Shown piece by piece: positions 28,501 to 40,500 of a stretch of 64,000 bases of DNA. The notes beneath the pieces were generated by a model. The model had not been told where the DNA came from. It made no database searches and was given only the letters and a program-made list of their open reading frames with translations. How positions within the stretch are numbered: the stretch's first letter is position 1; every line of letters starts with the position of its first letter. Both the position numbers and the translations under genes were made by a program. The stretch lies in the NCBI GenBank assembly GCA_040954595.2, contig CM082595.2, positions 2,790,001 to 2,854,000 on the forward strand, read 5' to 3'. Origin of the DNA: Balanoglossus misakiensis (taxonomy: Eukaryota; Hemichordata).

Positions 28501-31500
28501 CTCGTTTGATGTGTGGAGATGTTTATCCATCTATTACAGCTTCAACCATTGGCATTTCAACAACTGTCTCTCCATTTGGAGATAGTGCTGGCAGTAAAGC
28601 TTTAACCCTTTCACCACCATGGTTTGGTCCAAATCCAGTGTTTCCTATGGCAAATTTGGATCACTACAGAGTTGTAGTTGTCCAGCAAATAATTCAGAGA
28701 TGTCAAAACAGACTTTGATATTTAGTTTTCATGATTGTATCGCAGACTGAAATTAAGTAAAAATTATTTTTTGGCTTCTTTATAACTTCCGTTGGGGTAG
28801 AGAGTTTTGTGGAGATTTTATGAATCTGTCGACTCACCAAATGAGATTGGTATGGGAATTTTTGGTTTGTGGGGCTTTGTGAGTGACGACAGTGTGTGAT
28901 TATGTGAGGCTTTGTGATAATAGGAGCGATTGGTACAGAAGAGCAGGGGGTTACCCCTGTGGATAGGATTACATCAAGTGGGGAGTAGATATTTAGAAAT
29001 AAAGAGAACCTGAAGAGCGAGGAAATTCAGAGTCGACTGTACAATTGCAAGGAATGTTAATCCGTGTCTTCTTTTGAGAGGAACACTTGTGTCTCCGATC
29101 ACCTATTTATGCATTTACAAGCACTTGTCAAAACCTTGGTAATTAAACCCTACGGTGTTTGTACGCCAGGGGAGATCAAGCAATTTTAGAAGACAAAAAG
29201 AAATAAAATCCTAAAAAAAACTTTCTTTTGTTTCATCACATCCTCAAAGTTTGGAATTTGTGTTTTTTTTCAACAAAACATTATAAGCAGGCGATAGAAG
29301 ATCTTGGAGTCAGACAGATGTACTCCAGATCCTGTGTTTGCATTTCTGATCATTTTCCCCCCTTCTATGGCGGACCTTGGTTGCCGTGAGCAACCAGGAG
29401 ATGCCAACATAGGCTTGGGTAATGTAAATTTGTAATTGCATTGTGATGAGGTATTAATCGCACTGTTTAAAACGGGTTACTCTGATTTCAAAATAGTCTG
29501 GTAGGTATTTTGAAAACCTTTGTATTTTGTCCAGCAAAGCCTAACAGAGTTATTTCAACTCAGGAGTGTTTTCAGATATCAGCTTACAAGTTACCCGTCT
29601 ATAAAATGAAGACTAGTCTAGACAGACAAAATTTTGAGAAAATATAATTTCATCTTTGAGGTAACTGTTCTAAAACAGCAATTTGCATGAATGACCAACC
29701 ATGGTGGTGAAAGGGTTAAAAAAGTTGAACCACCTAGGGTATTGCGGAGCCTGCATCTGGTTGAAACGTGTGTAGAAAAATCTCTGCGGTAATTTCAAGA
29801 ATGATGTAACTGTCACGTTATCCAAATATGAGAGACCTGGAATCGCCAGGCTTAGCCTTGAGGCATGTTAGACTAATATTTAAACATTTATTTCTGCAAG
29901 ATGTTAATAAATATACTTGGCTATATATTCTGAAAGTAGTTCACAAAAAGGTGACCTCCAGAAAGTTGAGTGTCCTAGGGTGTTGTTATGAATTTCTCAC
30001 TGGGGGTTATATATCCTAGTTGCGTCTCTAAGGGTCAGATCATAGATTTCTTGGAGGGGTGTAGTAGTGAATAAATGATTGAGTTTTACAGATACTTTAT
30101 GATAAACTATAATAGTCATGAAAGAGATAGGTGAACTTCCATAGTGACATGACCAATTGAGCATGAATGCCGGTTATTCAAACAGAAAGAAACTTTGTTC
30201 AAATCTCAACTTTACTGTCAACATTCACACAAGTTACACATGTTAGCTGTTAAATATTTAGACGGTGTCTATAGTGACATTATTATGCACAAGTTCATGG
30301 CCGCTTGGAGGGCGGGGTGTGACAGTTACGTAGTTGCCGCCATGGCAACACTAGCCACCATTATATAGTGGTATGTGGGTTTGTTTTAGTAATGTGTATG
30401 TATTAAGTTTAAAATCAATAGAGGAATGGGTCTGCTAATATTTGCAGAAAGGATCCACACCTCTAGAAAGGAGGATCTGGTGTTTGCTTCTGTCCCCATT
30501 ATATGACAACTTGGGCCAATTTTCTGTGTGCTTAAAACTGGTTACAGTGACTGTAGCATGACAGAAATCAGGGTTTCATCTAGACGGGGGAGGGGGGGGG
30601 GATTCACCCCCTGTTGACATGTTGGCACCCCTTAGAAATTTGTCAAGTGCTGGTTCTTGTATAATTCTGGTTATTTTTATGTCCGACTTTTCCTGTTCCT
30701 TATAAAGTTATTTATAATAAAATCGTGGCTAATGTAGTACTTAACTTATCTTTGACTTCGGTGTTATGTCTCGAGCAAATCCACTCAGACATATTAAACT
30801 TGCCAAACTTCCAACATCTCATTGTTAAATTTAGCTGGTTAATCTCTTTGGTATTGTCTGGAAGAATTTTATCTGGTTATGATGAGGGTATGTTGTCAAT
30901 ATCAGTATGTCTAAAAGCTTGGAATGTGTTATAAACTTAAAACAGACCACTTAAAAATTTCCTTTTCCTGAGAAGTTCATGTTCCGCACTTCACGGCACA
31001 ATACCCTGAATCGTAGAATTTTAGAACTTCATTGTGAAACTGAAACTCTCTGACGAACAAAGAAAGCAAATAATCGTCCCCGCATTGATGGGAATCGTTT
31101 ATAGGGTTTCGGAATTGGGATATAGCCATTCTTTGTATGGTTGTAATTGTACTGGGTGTATCTTTGACCATGGTAGTTGTTATGATGAAGACAAACCCAA
31201 AATAGATCCATATGTGTCTGATGATTCAGGTACCAAATATAGAGTCGATGATCTGATTATAAACTACTGGAAGTCCTCTGGCCAACAGCTATATAATGTT
31301 TTGTTTATCAGAGTAATGTTAATGTAAACTTTTTTGTCTATCAAGCAAAAGGGAATGTGGGAAAAGTGACGGAAAAAGGCTGATAATGACATTGACCTTT
31401 GTAATCAGTTCAGAAGCCTTGAAGCATACGATAAACAAGTCGTCACCCATTTATGTCGTTTGGAAATTTTAATGTGGCTTTAACGCTCGGATTAATCATA

Positions 31501-34500
31501 TCAAATGAATGAGTGTCACAACATAGTAAGTTTTTAAATGTCGGCCTTCAAGGGCTTGTGATCGTCACATCCTGCAAGTTTTGCTATTGACCTTGTGATG
31601 TGGTGTACTGCTCGGCCCCTTGGCGGAGGTCACCACTCGTCTGGGGACTTTGCTAAGTCGGCATGTGGTCTGTTCGTGAAAGTATCCAGGTCGATGGAGC
31701 AGAAAAGTGAAAGAAACGCCAAGGTGACCTAATGGTCTTAATGGTGACTTCTGACGGCTTAATTTTCTGGTGAAGCGAGTTTTGAGAGAAAGTGACAAAA
31801 AACAGAACCTGTACATTCTCACGTCTTTCGAGATGTTGATGATCGAATTTGGAAACTACAAATTCATCATAGTTTAGAATATCGGGAAAGTGACAAATGG
31901 GACCTAAAGTGCAAATTCCTATATTGTGGGGATTTTGCAAGTCTTTTAACCCTTTCACCACTGTTTTCTTATGTAGAGGTCCAACTTTACCATGGAAAAC
32001 AATGTGTTTGGACCAAATCATGGTGATAAATGGGGTGTAGGTTTCTTCATTGCCTTGGTTCTTCATTGTCCCATATACACAGCTTCCAAAATTAATCACT
32101 ATTACAATATCATTGAAGCAAAACAAGCCAACACAGATCTCCTTAATCATTGCCATATCCCAACCTTAAGCCGAACCAGACTGACACCCTGCTATTCAGA
32201 TCCCAAGTACAATAATAGATATTTACGTTGAAAACCTTAAAATAACTCCAAATGGGAGACATAACTTGATGAAAACATTTGTATGTAACCGTGATCCTGA
32301 TCACAAATCCACACCAGTCGCTACCTGGAGGTAATTTCCCAGTTGGAGAGAGTTGAAATTGTCCACAGCTGATACAACATCCAGAAAGTCCCCTTGGAGA
32401 ACTTCCACCATGGGCGAAATCTCGGGTCACAGTAACCAACACCTTTATTTTGCTTTCTTCCCCACAAAATACATGTGTCCCTAGACCATGATGTAAACTA
32501 CTGCTGTCCCCCAAGCCAATTATGTAAGCCCACTCGGCATTAAATTCTGTAGTCAAGGACAGTGTAGGAAAACGTAGTAAACGTAGACAACAGAGTTACC
32601 ACCCCTTGAGTTTATAGGGTGATGAAACTCGCTGTGTTTTTCTTTGGGGATTATTATCTTGCTGGGTCATATACCTATAAGGGTGACTGTCTAACTGATA
32701 AAAAAAATGAGTTCAGTGTCCTCTGAAGGTATCTACAGTAGTTCTAGTTAAGGTGAACATTGATGTAAAAATGTACGGGAAAACTCATGGACCTGGCTTG
32801 GCTAGCTTGGGATCTTTAGTGTAGAACTCATATTGATGTCTAGGGCCAGCTTTAGGAATCTTGGACGTGACTTTGACTCTGATGTTCTGTCTCTGAGTCT
32901 TTTACCAACTATAAACAATAAGATGTAGCAAGATCTAACGATAACATTCTCAAGTAGCAGAAATCGTTTTGAAATCCTAAATGTATACTACCTGGGTCAT
33001 GTGTTTTGTGTCAAACAGGGGTCGATTAAAATATACAAAGCCCAAATTACTGTTTGGGCAGTCTGACCTGGATGTTGAGTCATAAGAGATAAAAGATGTG
33101 GATAGAGGCACTTTTTGTCCCACTTTTTGGCCCACAACTCATCTGAAATGATCGGATCCTGTATTTTGAAATACTTCTTTTGGATGATTGGTCTTGATTT
33201 GAACAAAATCTCAAATATGAACACCTTTGAATCAGTGCATGGCCAACGTTCACAGAAAAGTGTGATCTGTTTGCCATTATGGTGTCTGTTCTGTTTGTAT
33301 AGATTTCAAAGCTGGTCTATAAATAACAGATAATGAAAGGCAGCCGTAGAGAAGTCAGGACATGATGGGTACATTCTGGTTGTTATTCTGTTATTTACGA
33401 TCCTGCGACTTTACTTCAGCTGGTTATTGTATACAAGAGAATAAAATGGGAGAAGATTTACGGTGCCCGAGCCAAACCCCCTTCACCCCTGTGCACCTGT
33501 TTTGAATGGTACAAGCCCCTTACCCTGTTGCCTTGGGGTCAGACTACTTTTGAGAGTGAATGGGGGAAATGGGTGAGGAAACTGACCAAAACAAATATTT
33601 TGTAGGAGGGAGGGGAGAGGGACGGAGGGAAGGAGGGAGGATGGGAGAGAGAGGATAAAGAGAGAGATGGGGATGGAACGAGGGGGAAGGGAGAGAGAGA
33701 GGAGAAGGGATGGGGGAAGAGAGAGAGAGACATACAGAGACATAGGGGGAAGGAGGGAGAAAGTGAAGAAAAGTTCCAAAACTTCAAATTAATTTTTATC
33801 ATTTTCTTGTATTTTACAGCCACCTGTAGTAGCGGTGTATGCTTCAATGGAGGAAGTTGTTCTGGTGACTATTCTCAGCTCTGCGTGTGTCGGCCAGGAT
33901 ACCAGGGACCAAGATGCCAATATGGTGAGTGATTTCATCTCATTTGATTCTTTTCCCCATCCCTTTCCCCCATCCCATAATCTGGACTTCATCCTCATAT
34001 TTTTGGTTCACTGAACGACAAACTAAAAATCAAGAAGAATTTAGACAGAGCTCTTGGCAATTTCTGTCATTTCACAAAGCCCGAAACTTAAAACATTTCC
34101 AAATTCTCCACCTATGGTATTCTGTCAGATCTGTTTAATATCCAAGCCTAGCTCTTACACATTCCAAAACCTTGCACTCACATTACACCCTCACCCTGTT
34201 AAATGTTCAGCCCTGAAATCGATGTCACTGATCTACTTGTGTGTCCCCCAAACCTCCAAGTGTGAACCAAAGCTACCCAGAGCACATCTTCCTTTTCTCG
34301 AAACTCATCCCTGAGTAGCCAATCCCAACCTTGGTTTTTAACGCGAAACAACTGATGTGTCCTCACTGCGATAATGGCATACGTGAGTAATCTCAACTCT
34401 AATTTGTCGACCGGAAGTCTCGACAAATGAAGTTTTCTGCCCCTGAAAGTGGTAGGTAATTAGCAGTCGTAAGGGAGGACCATGTGATTTCTTCGGGGAG

Positions 34501-37500
34501 GGTTGATGAATGATTTTTGGAGGAAAACAATTGTTGGCAGATGGTTCGAAGGAAAAAAATTGCTTCTGCTGGAGGAGAAATAAATTTGTTGTAACAGTGG
34601 CTGACAAAACATTTGCTGGCATACCAAAATCCAACAACCAACCCCCCACCCAGAAATCAAATGGTTCTCCCCTTAACGAACTGCGGAGTGGATGCCGATA
34701 TCTGCCATGTCTCATGGCTGCTACAGAACCTACGAACATGAAATGAGATAACAGCGACTTTCCACCTTGAAAGATGTCTGGTATATGATTAAAAAACTTG
34801 ATGTGGGAGGTATCTAAGGTCCCCGGATTAGGTCACTGCGTCATTGCACAAGGGCAAAGACCAGGTTGTTCCTGATTTATAACAAAATGAAAAGTATGAC
34901 AAGTTCGTCTTGAAGGTTACGGTGCACTAGAGACTGAACTGGAACTCAGACAGATGTCTTTAAACTCTATTCATTTTTTCGTTCATTCATGGCGTATGTT
35001 CAATAGTGTAAAAGTGAGTTTGTAAAGTGAAAAAAGTTAAAAAGCTTTTGATTTTCAACGATATATACGTGAATATGTAGAAAAGTGACTCTGACTGGTA
35101 AAACTCCCCAGAGCAAAACTTAGACACTGAAACTGTGTAGTACGTATGATGTCACACAGCTGCTGTATGGCAAGACTGATAAGTTTTGGGCAAACTGACC
35201 CTTGGCAGTTGTTTTCACCAAACACGATATCCGTGCATGAACGCTGGTCAACTGAAAACTCGGTATGCATCCACCATTCAGAAACGGAGAAGGAATTTCT
35301 GGTCACTGGTATAGCCAGTCACACAAACCCCAGTAGCTTCACGGAAGAGAGAGAACAGAAATTGGCCGCAACCGAAGTTGTATTTCTACAATGGCTTCAT
35401 AAAAACATTTCTGTACTTTCCGAAACTTCCAGGCTGTTGTAAAAATTTTAGTGTTTCAATTTCCTGTTCGTTAAAGAGACTCCGATCAATGGATGCAGTG
35501 TGCGTGCCAATTTTAGTTTTGGCTAAAAAGTGGAGACCACACACACTATATATAATATATTCTCCAACGCCAGAAAATAGATGGCCCAGTGTAGAATGCC
35601 ATGTGGAATGGTGTTTGCTTCATTTAACCCAGCGTGGTGTCCGACGTGAAGTGATAGCTGGTACATTTAACGCACAAGTCATTTTAATTGGATATGGAAA
35701 CTTCAGTAATCCTCAAGCTGCCTGGTCTAGCGTGAGCGCATCTCTGGATGTAGCAAAATCAACATGAATTTATCATTTGTCATACTCCAGTTAGATTTTA
35801 AATGTGTATGAAACCTTCATAGGTATCAAGTTGCAGGAGGAAAAAAATAACAAACATCAACTGTCGGAACAAGATAATTGTCTGGCCATTTAGACTGATT
35901 AGATTTAATTAAGAGAAGTAATTAAAAGTTAATTAGATCTGTGTTGCCCATTTGTGAGGGATATCCTTTGTCATTGATCGGGAAGAGCTCTGTCAGGCAT
36001 CAATCAGTTTGCCAAGTGGCTTGAGTTTCTGTGTTTCATTTGGGTGTTGTTTTTGCAAAACATGGGGAAACTGGAGAACTTCGGCCAAAAGTGTTCTGAC
36101 ACGGTCGAACTCCTTGGAGATGGACTCAAGGCATTCCCCCCGCTCCTTGGAGATGACTCGAGATGTTGTCTGCATTCACCAATCATTGACAGAATTCTAC
36201 AAAAGCCAAACAAACTTGCTCTGTCTTGTTTTCACATGTGCACATATGTTTCAGAGAATGTTATGTTGTGTACATCTGGTGTGATCTAACATCTTTTTTC
36301 TTTCTATATTATATTACGCATAGTCCATGCTTTCAAGTATATTATTGTAGACTTCACAAATCCTTTTCTGATATTCTCAGGCTGAAAAATGATACTGGGC
36401 AGTTTTAAATTCTGAACTAATCTCATGTAACTAAGTGGAATATTTGACATACTGTTGATATCTTGTGGCAAAGAAAATAATTAGAGAGAGTTTAAAAATG
36501 TTGATTCTTCCAAAGTGAAGCTTATCTGGTTTGTCTTTTATTGTAACTTTATCTGAAATCATTTTTGAAACTGAACTTAAGGTGTTCAGAGTCTGTTTTC
36601 CTGGCTAGGAAAATTATGGTGGAGTTTGAAATTTAAGGTTTCCTTTTGGAAGTGTACATACAGCCTTAATATATTTAAATTAGCGAGAGGTCAGGTCATG
36701 TCAGGTCACCAGATGTTCTCACAACATCTTGAAGAAGTCAGTGATAATTTAAGAAGTTTGGTATGCGTGTTTCCATAGTGAATACAGCATTGCCACAACA
36801 TTGCACACTTAATTTAAATGCTTGTTTTAATGTCCGTTTTACTGGCAAACACTGCGGACTTTTAAATATCAACAAACTTCAGAATAATTTACACAGGCAG
36901 ATGTGAAAAATCCAAGACTTGCAGAAGCAAATGTCTCGGGTGTGAAGTGCAAGAAATAAAGTTCTTTTTTTATCTTTTCCGGGTCTTATGGTCTTCCTCT
37001 GCTGAAACTGGCTAATTACATATACCAGAAGTTTAAATCAAAGTTTAAATGTAAATACTGTAAATATGGTTTTGCTGAAATTTAGTCAAATCATCTTCTA
37101 TTCTAACTTGTATTAATATCACCTATAGTCTATTGCTTTAGGAATGAAATTTTGAACTATTCGGAACTATACTCAAAAGGAAGCGAAAACTGTGTAATGT
37201 TACATGTCATCTGGATACAATCTCAGGTTTTAGTGATATTAGTTCCAAAAATTGAAAACCAACATCAATTTAAGGAAACTGGACCTTGATTACTGCCTCA
37301 AGGAAAGGGAGTTAAAATTTCCGTGTGCACCTGTTGGCCTGCTGGATGTCGTCCAATTAGAGTGATCGCTATCATGTGGGTGTCCCTGATAGGAGAGGCC
37401 TTGTACCCATATACTATGTGGACTGAAGGGGGGATGGGAAAACCAGATGAAAACAGTATGCCTGGAATCTGACATGCGCTTATGTGTTTAAATTGATGGC

Positions 37501-40500
37501 GTTCGGTCAGACAGACGGCGGTTGGCCAGACGGAGACATCCTTGCTTACTTTACGCTTGCTACCAGTCACGATTGCACTGGATTCCTGGTATAGCACACA
37601 TCGCTGGAACTTTCGTTATTTCCTTCAGTTTTTTTTTGCTATTTATCAACTACACTTCCTTGCTCTGTATGTCAGAATTTGACTTTTAACTGTCCAGTCG
37701 CTTGACTTCCAAAATATTTCAATCATAATGATTACCATGTTGCTATACTGATATTTCAGCATTGATATAAAAACTATAAGAAACCTACCAAGAATTTCTG
37801 TGGAAAAAAGTCATTTCAGTTTATATACTGTACATTTCCCTTGAAGCAGCCATTTTCTCTCTGTACGGTATTGAACTATAGGACTTACATTCCTTTAGCT
37901 AATAGCAATTTGTCACAAAGGGTTGATTCTCAATTTCTCCAGAAGGCACTCAGGAGAAACATCCTTGACGTCTAAGCCGTTTGAGATAAATTTATGATGT
38001 CTTTGACTCCCCTTGACAGTATGTGAAATCCTATCACCAGGCATGAGTGGAAAATTGAGTCTAAAATCCTTGTAAAACACCCTAAAAGGCACGTTGACAT
38101 AACTGCATCCAACTCTAATCCCTTGTCAAAGATGAAATTTAGCTTGTGAGTTTTAATGAGTCCTCTATAAATGCAGAGTCTAATCCATTGATCCTGCAAG
38201 GTCCCACTTGTCTGCGGAAGAACCTGAGAACAAGTTTAGATGTTCCTTTCCACAGTATCCTCTCTCTGAGCTCATCTTTCATCAATAAAGTTTCTGATTT
38301 CTAAACTCGGAGCACCTTAAGTGTGCGGGAGAAACTTTCAAGTCTTCCATAAGGATCTTGGCTCTGTGGACTGAACCACACTGTAAACAGCTCAGCATGA
38401 AGTTGTGAAGTTTCTTGGTATTTCAGCCGCAAAAATTTAAAATAAACCCAGCCTGAGCCCTTTTAAAGATGATAAATATTTTGTTCTTGTTGTGTAAGCC
38501 TTACAGTTATGTGGATATCAATGTTGTTAAATTGGAATATTGTTTTGATTGCTCTACTCTTATGTAGGCGTCAGACATGGACTCATGGCTATGTTCTGTT
38601 CCCCTTTACCCAGTTTGTCATCATTTATTTGAAAATTTTGTATTTGAGAAATATTTTACGATGATGACATGTGGGCAATCAAACATTAATTACTTTGAAG
38701 AGCTCTTGATTAAATTAAAAGGCAGTGAACCGACTGGAAATCAGTTAAACAAACCACAGAAAACAAACTGCAGAAAAATTATGCATTCATGATATCTGAA
38801 TATTGTGAATGTTTATTTAGGTGTGTAAGGGAGTGTTAAGTTTCTTGAAAGTGATGCGTCTTCTTAATTGTTGACAGTAATTCCTCTTTTTCAACTGAAT
38901 TGCCCTTATTTCTATAAATAAGACCCACTATACCTTTTAAAACAACCGAACTGGACCAATTTGTGGTGGCAAAAATGTGAAAGTCTTTCATTCTAATAGC
39001 AGCTCACAGGTGTTTTGTCTGAAGTTCGTTTTATGTAAGCGCTTGAAGCTATTGCAGTCCCCTGGGCGTTTTTACCCTTCCAGCAAATGTACCAAGCTTT
39101 ATTTTGAATGCATGGAGCTGAATTCCTGTAAAGGAGGTGAAATGAGTTGGCTGTGGAAAATTGTTCCCCTCAATTGGGTTTACTGTGTTGAATGTGGGCG
39201 TTTATAAAACAGTCTTTGCACGTTGCCTTTACCGCCACTGACCCATGGGTAATCTGCAGACATTTGCTAATGAACACACTGCATGGGAGGACTGGTACAT
39301 GTCCACCCATTGAACCATTTGACAAGTCACTCTCACCCCCTCTTGTACCCCTGGCTCTCAAATCTTTGGTCTAAAATGTTCTTGCAATGTGTTGGAAGAT
39401 ATGATTGGATCTCGTAGTGGATCTAAACTCTTATGCAGAGAACTGCACCAATCACAGACAATCATGCAAGTCTGCTGGCAGATCACCCCTCTTTCCAGTA
39501 CGTGGCTTGCGAGATTAGAAGTGATAGTTTACAGCTATCCTTGTACCAGGAGTGCACCTGTCTGCAAACTGATTTTAACCAATAGCGAGCAACTTTCCAA
39601 TTAATACTGCTGCGTGGTCTCTTTGTAACAGCCATCTACAGTGGACCACAGAAATATCAGCTACCGTGATCTAGCTGACAAAGCTGATTTCAGCGACTCA
39701 GGTGTGACTGTACCAACACCATAAACTGTTGATGAGTGAAGTGTAAATAGAAAGTGGTTTGACAAAGACACCAGTTAGTTCGCAAATAACAAAACTCCAA
39801 AGGGATAAAATGAAAAAAATCAGGTATCAATGAAATCAGCAAACATGATACATAATAGTGTTTACTCTAGGACCAAAATATCGCCAACAATGAGAGTGAC
39901 CGGTCTATTTTCGCGATCGCCACCATTCATATTTTAATCAGCTCCCTCTGTGAAAACAGCCTATGGCCAGTAGAACCATTTACAATGAATGTAGACTAGA
40001 TTTTCGTGAGGAATTATCATCCAAAATACGAGAATTTGATTGGAAAACATAAATACTAAAGTTGCGACTGGTTTGAGTATGTTACAGCCTTCAAGAAGTG
40101 TCACCATAAGCTAAAATCTCCACCACTGGTAGTTCGAACCCTCAGGGTCATATTTTAGGAATTTAAGTAACCTTTAAATTTGCGTTGATTTGGGAATGTT
40201 GTCCAGAAAATAGGACATTCTTGTGTACTTTGCCTGTGATTGGTCAATTCTGTTGCACTTTTCTCGGTTCATCCAATCACTTCATCCAATCTCTCCAATG
40301 AACGACTCAGTTGTTTCCAAAAAATTTGGCAACGTACGTATACCAGAATAAGCAGATATAGACAGTGTGGATGTTGAAAATAAAATTCTTGAAACTTCTT
40401 CAGAAAAATTACATGCAGATGTCTGATCAAGTCAGAATGGAACTTGAGAGACGACATATTAAGGGTGTGTGTCCACAATCAGTTTCTCAGGTGAGAGTGT

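Larger units (their letters stand above)
11741..33819 (+). other. Intron 3 (about 22 kb)
   Basis: Phase-1 intron between the EMI domain and EGF1. It has no recognisable coding exon of the host gene or a nested gene. It carries several MITEs (13735, 17054, 22588, 24772, 28602, 29693, 31946), a small tandem duplication at 24604-25032, a CTGT microsatellite at 21011-21041, scattered RFX X-box-like sites and RCCAATCAGA decamers, all listed separately. Open frames up to about 165 codons exist but have no family resemblance, and the longest overlaps a MITE. The remainder is unique AT-rich DNA. Confidence 0.75.

Noticed and set aside
31653-32156. 167-codon minus-strand open frame
   Set aside because: A large part translates the inverted piggyBac-like MITE at 31946-32037, so it is not a host gene.
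33483-33847. Serine/leucine/proline-rich minus-strand open frames
   Set aside because: They are translations of the purine tract, and they run antisense to the EGF1 acceptor.
40120-40145. GGTAGTTCGAACCC, similar to a tRNA or SINE B box
   Set aside because: No A box or cloverleaf could be drawn around it on either strand.
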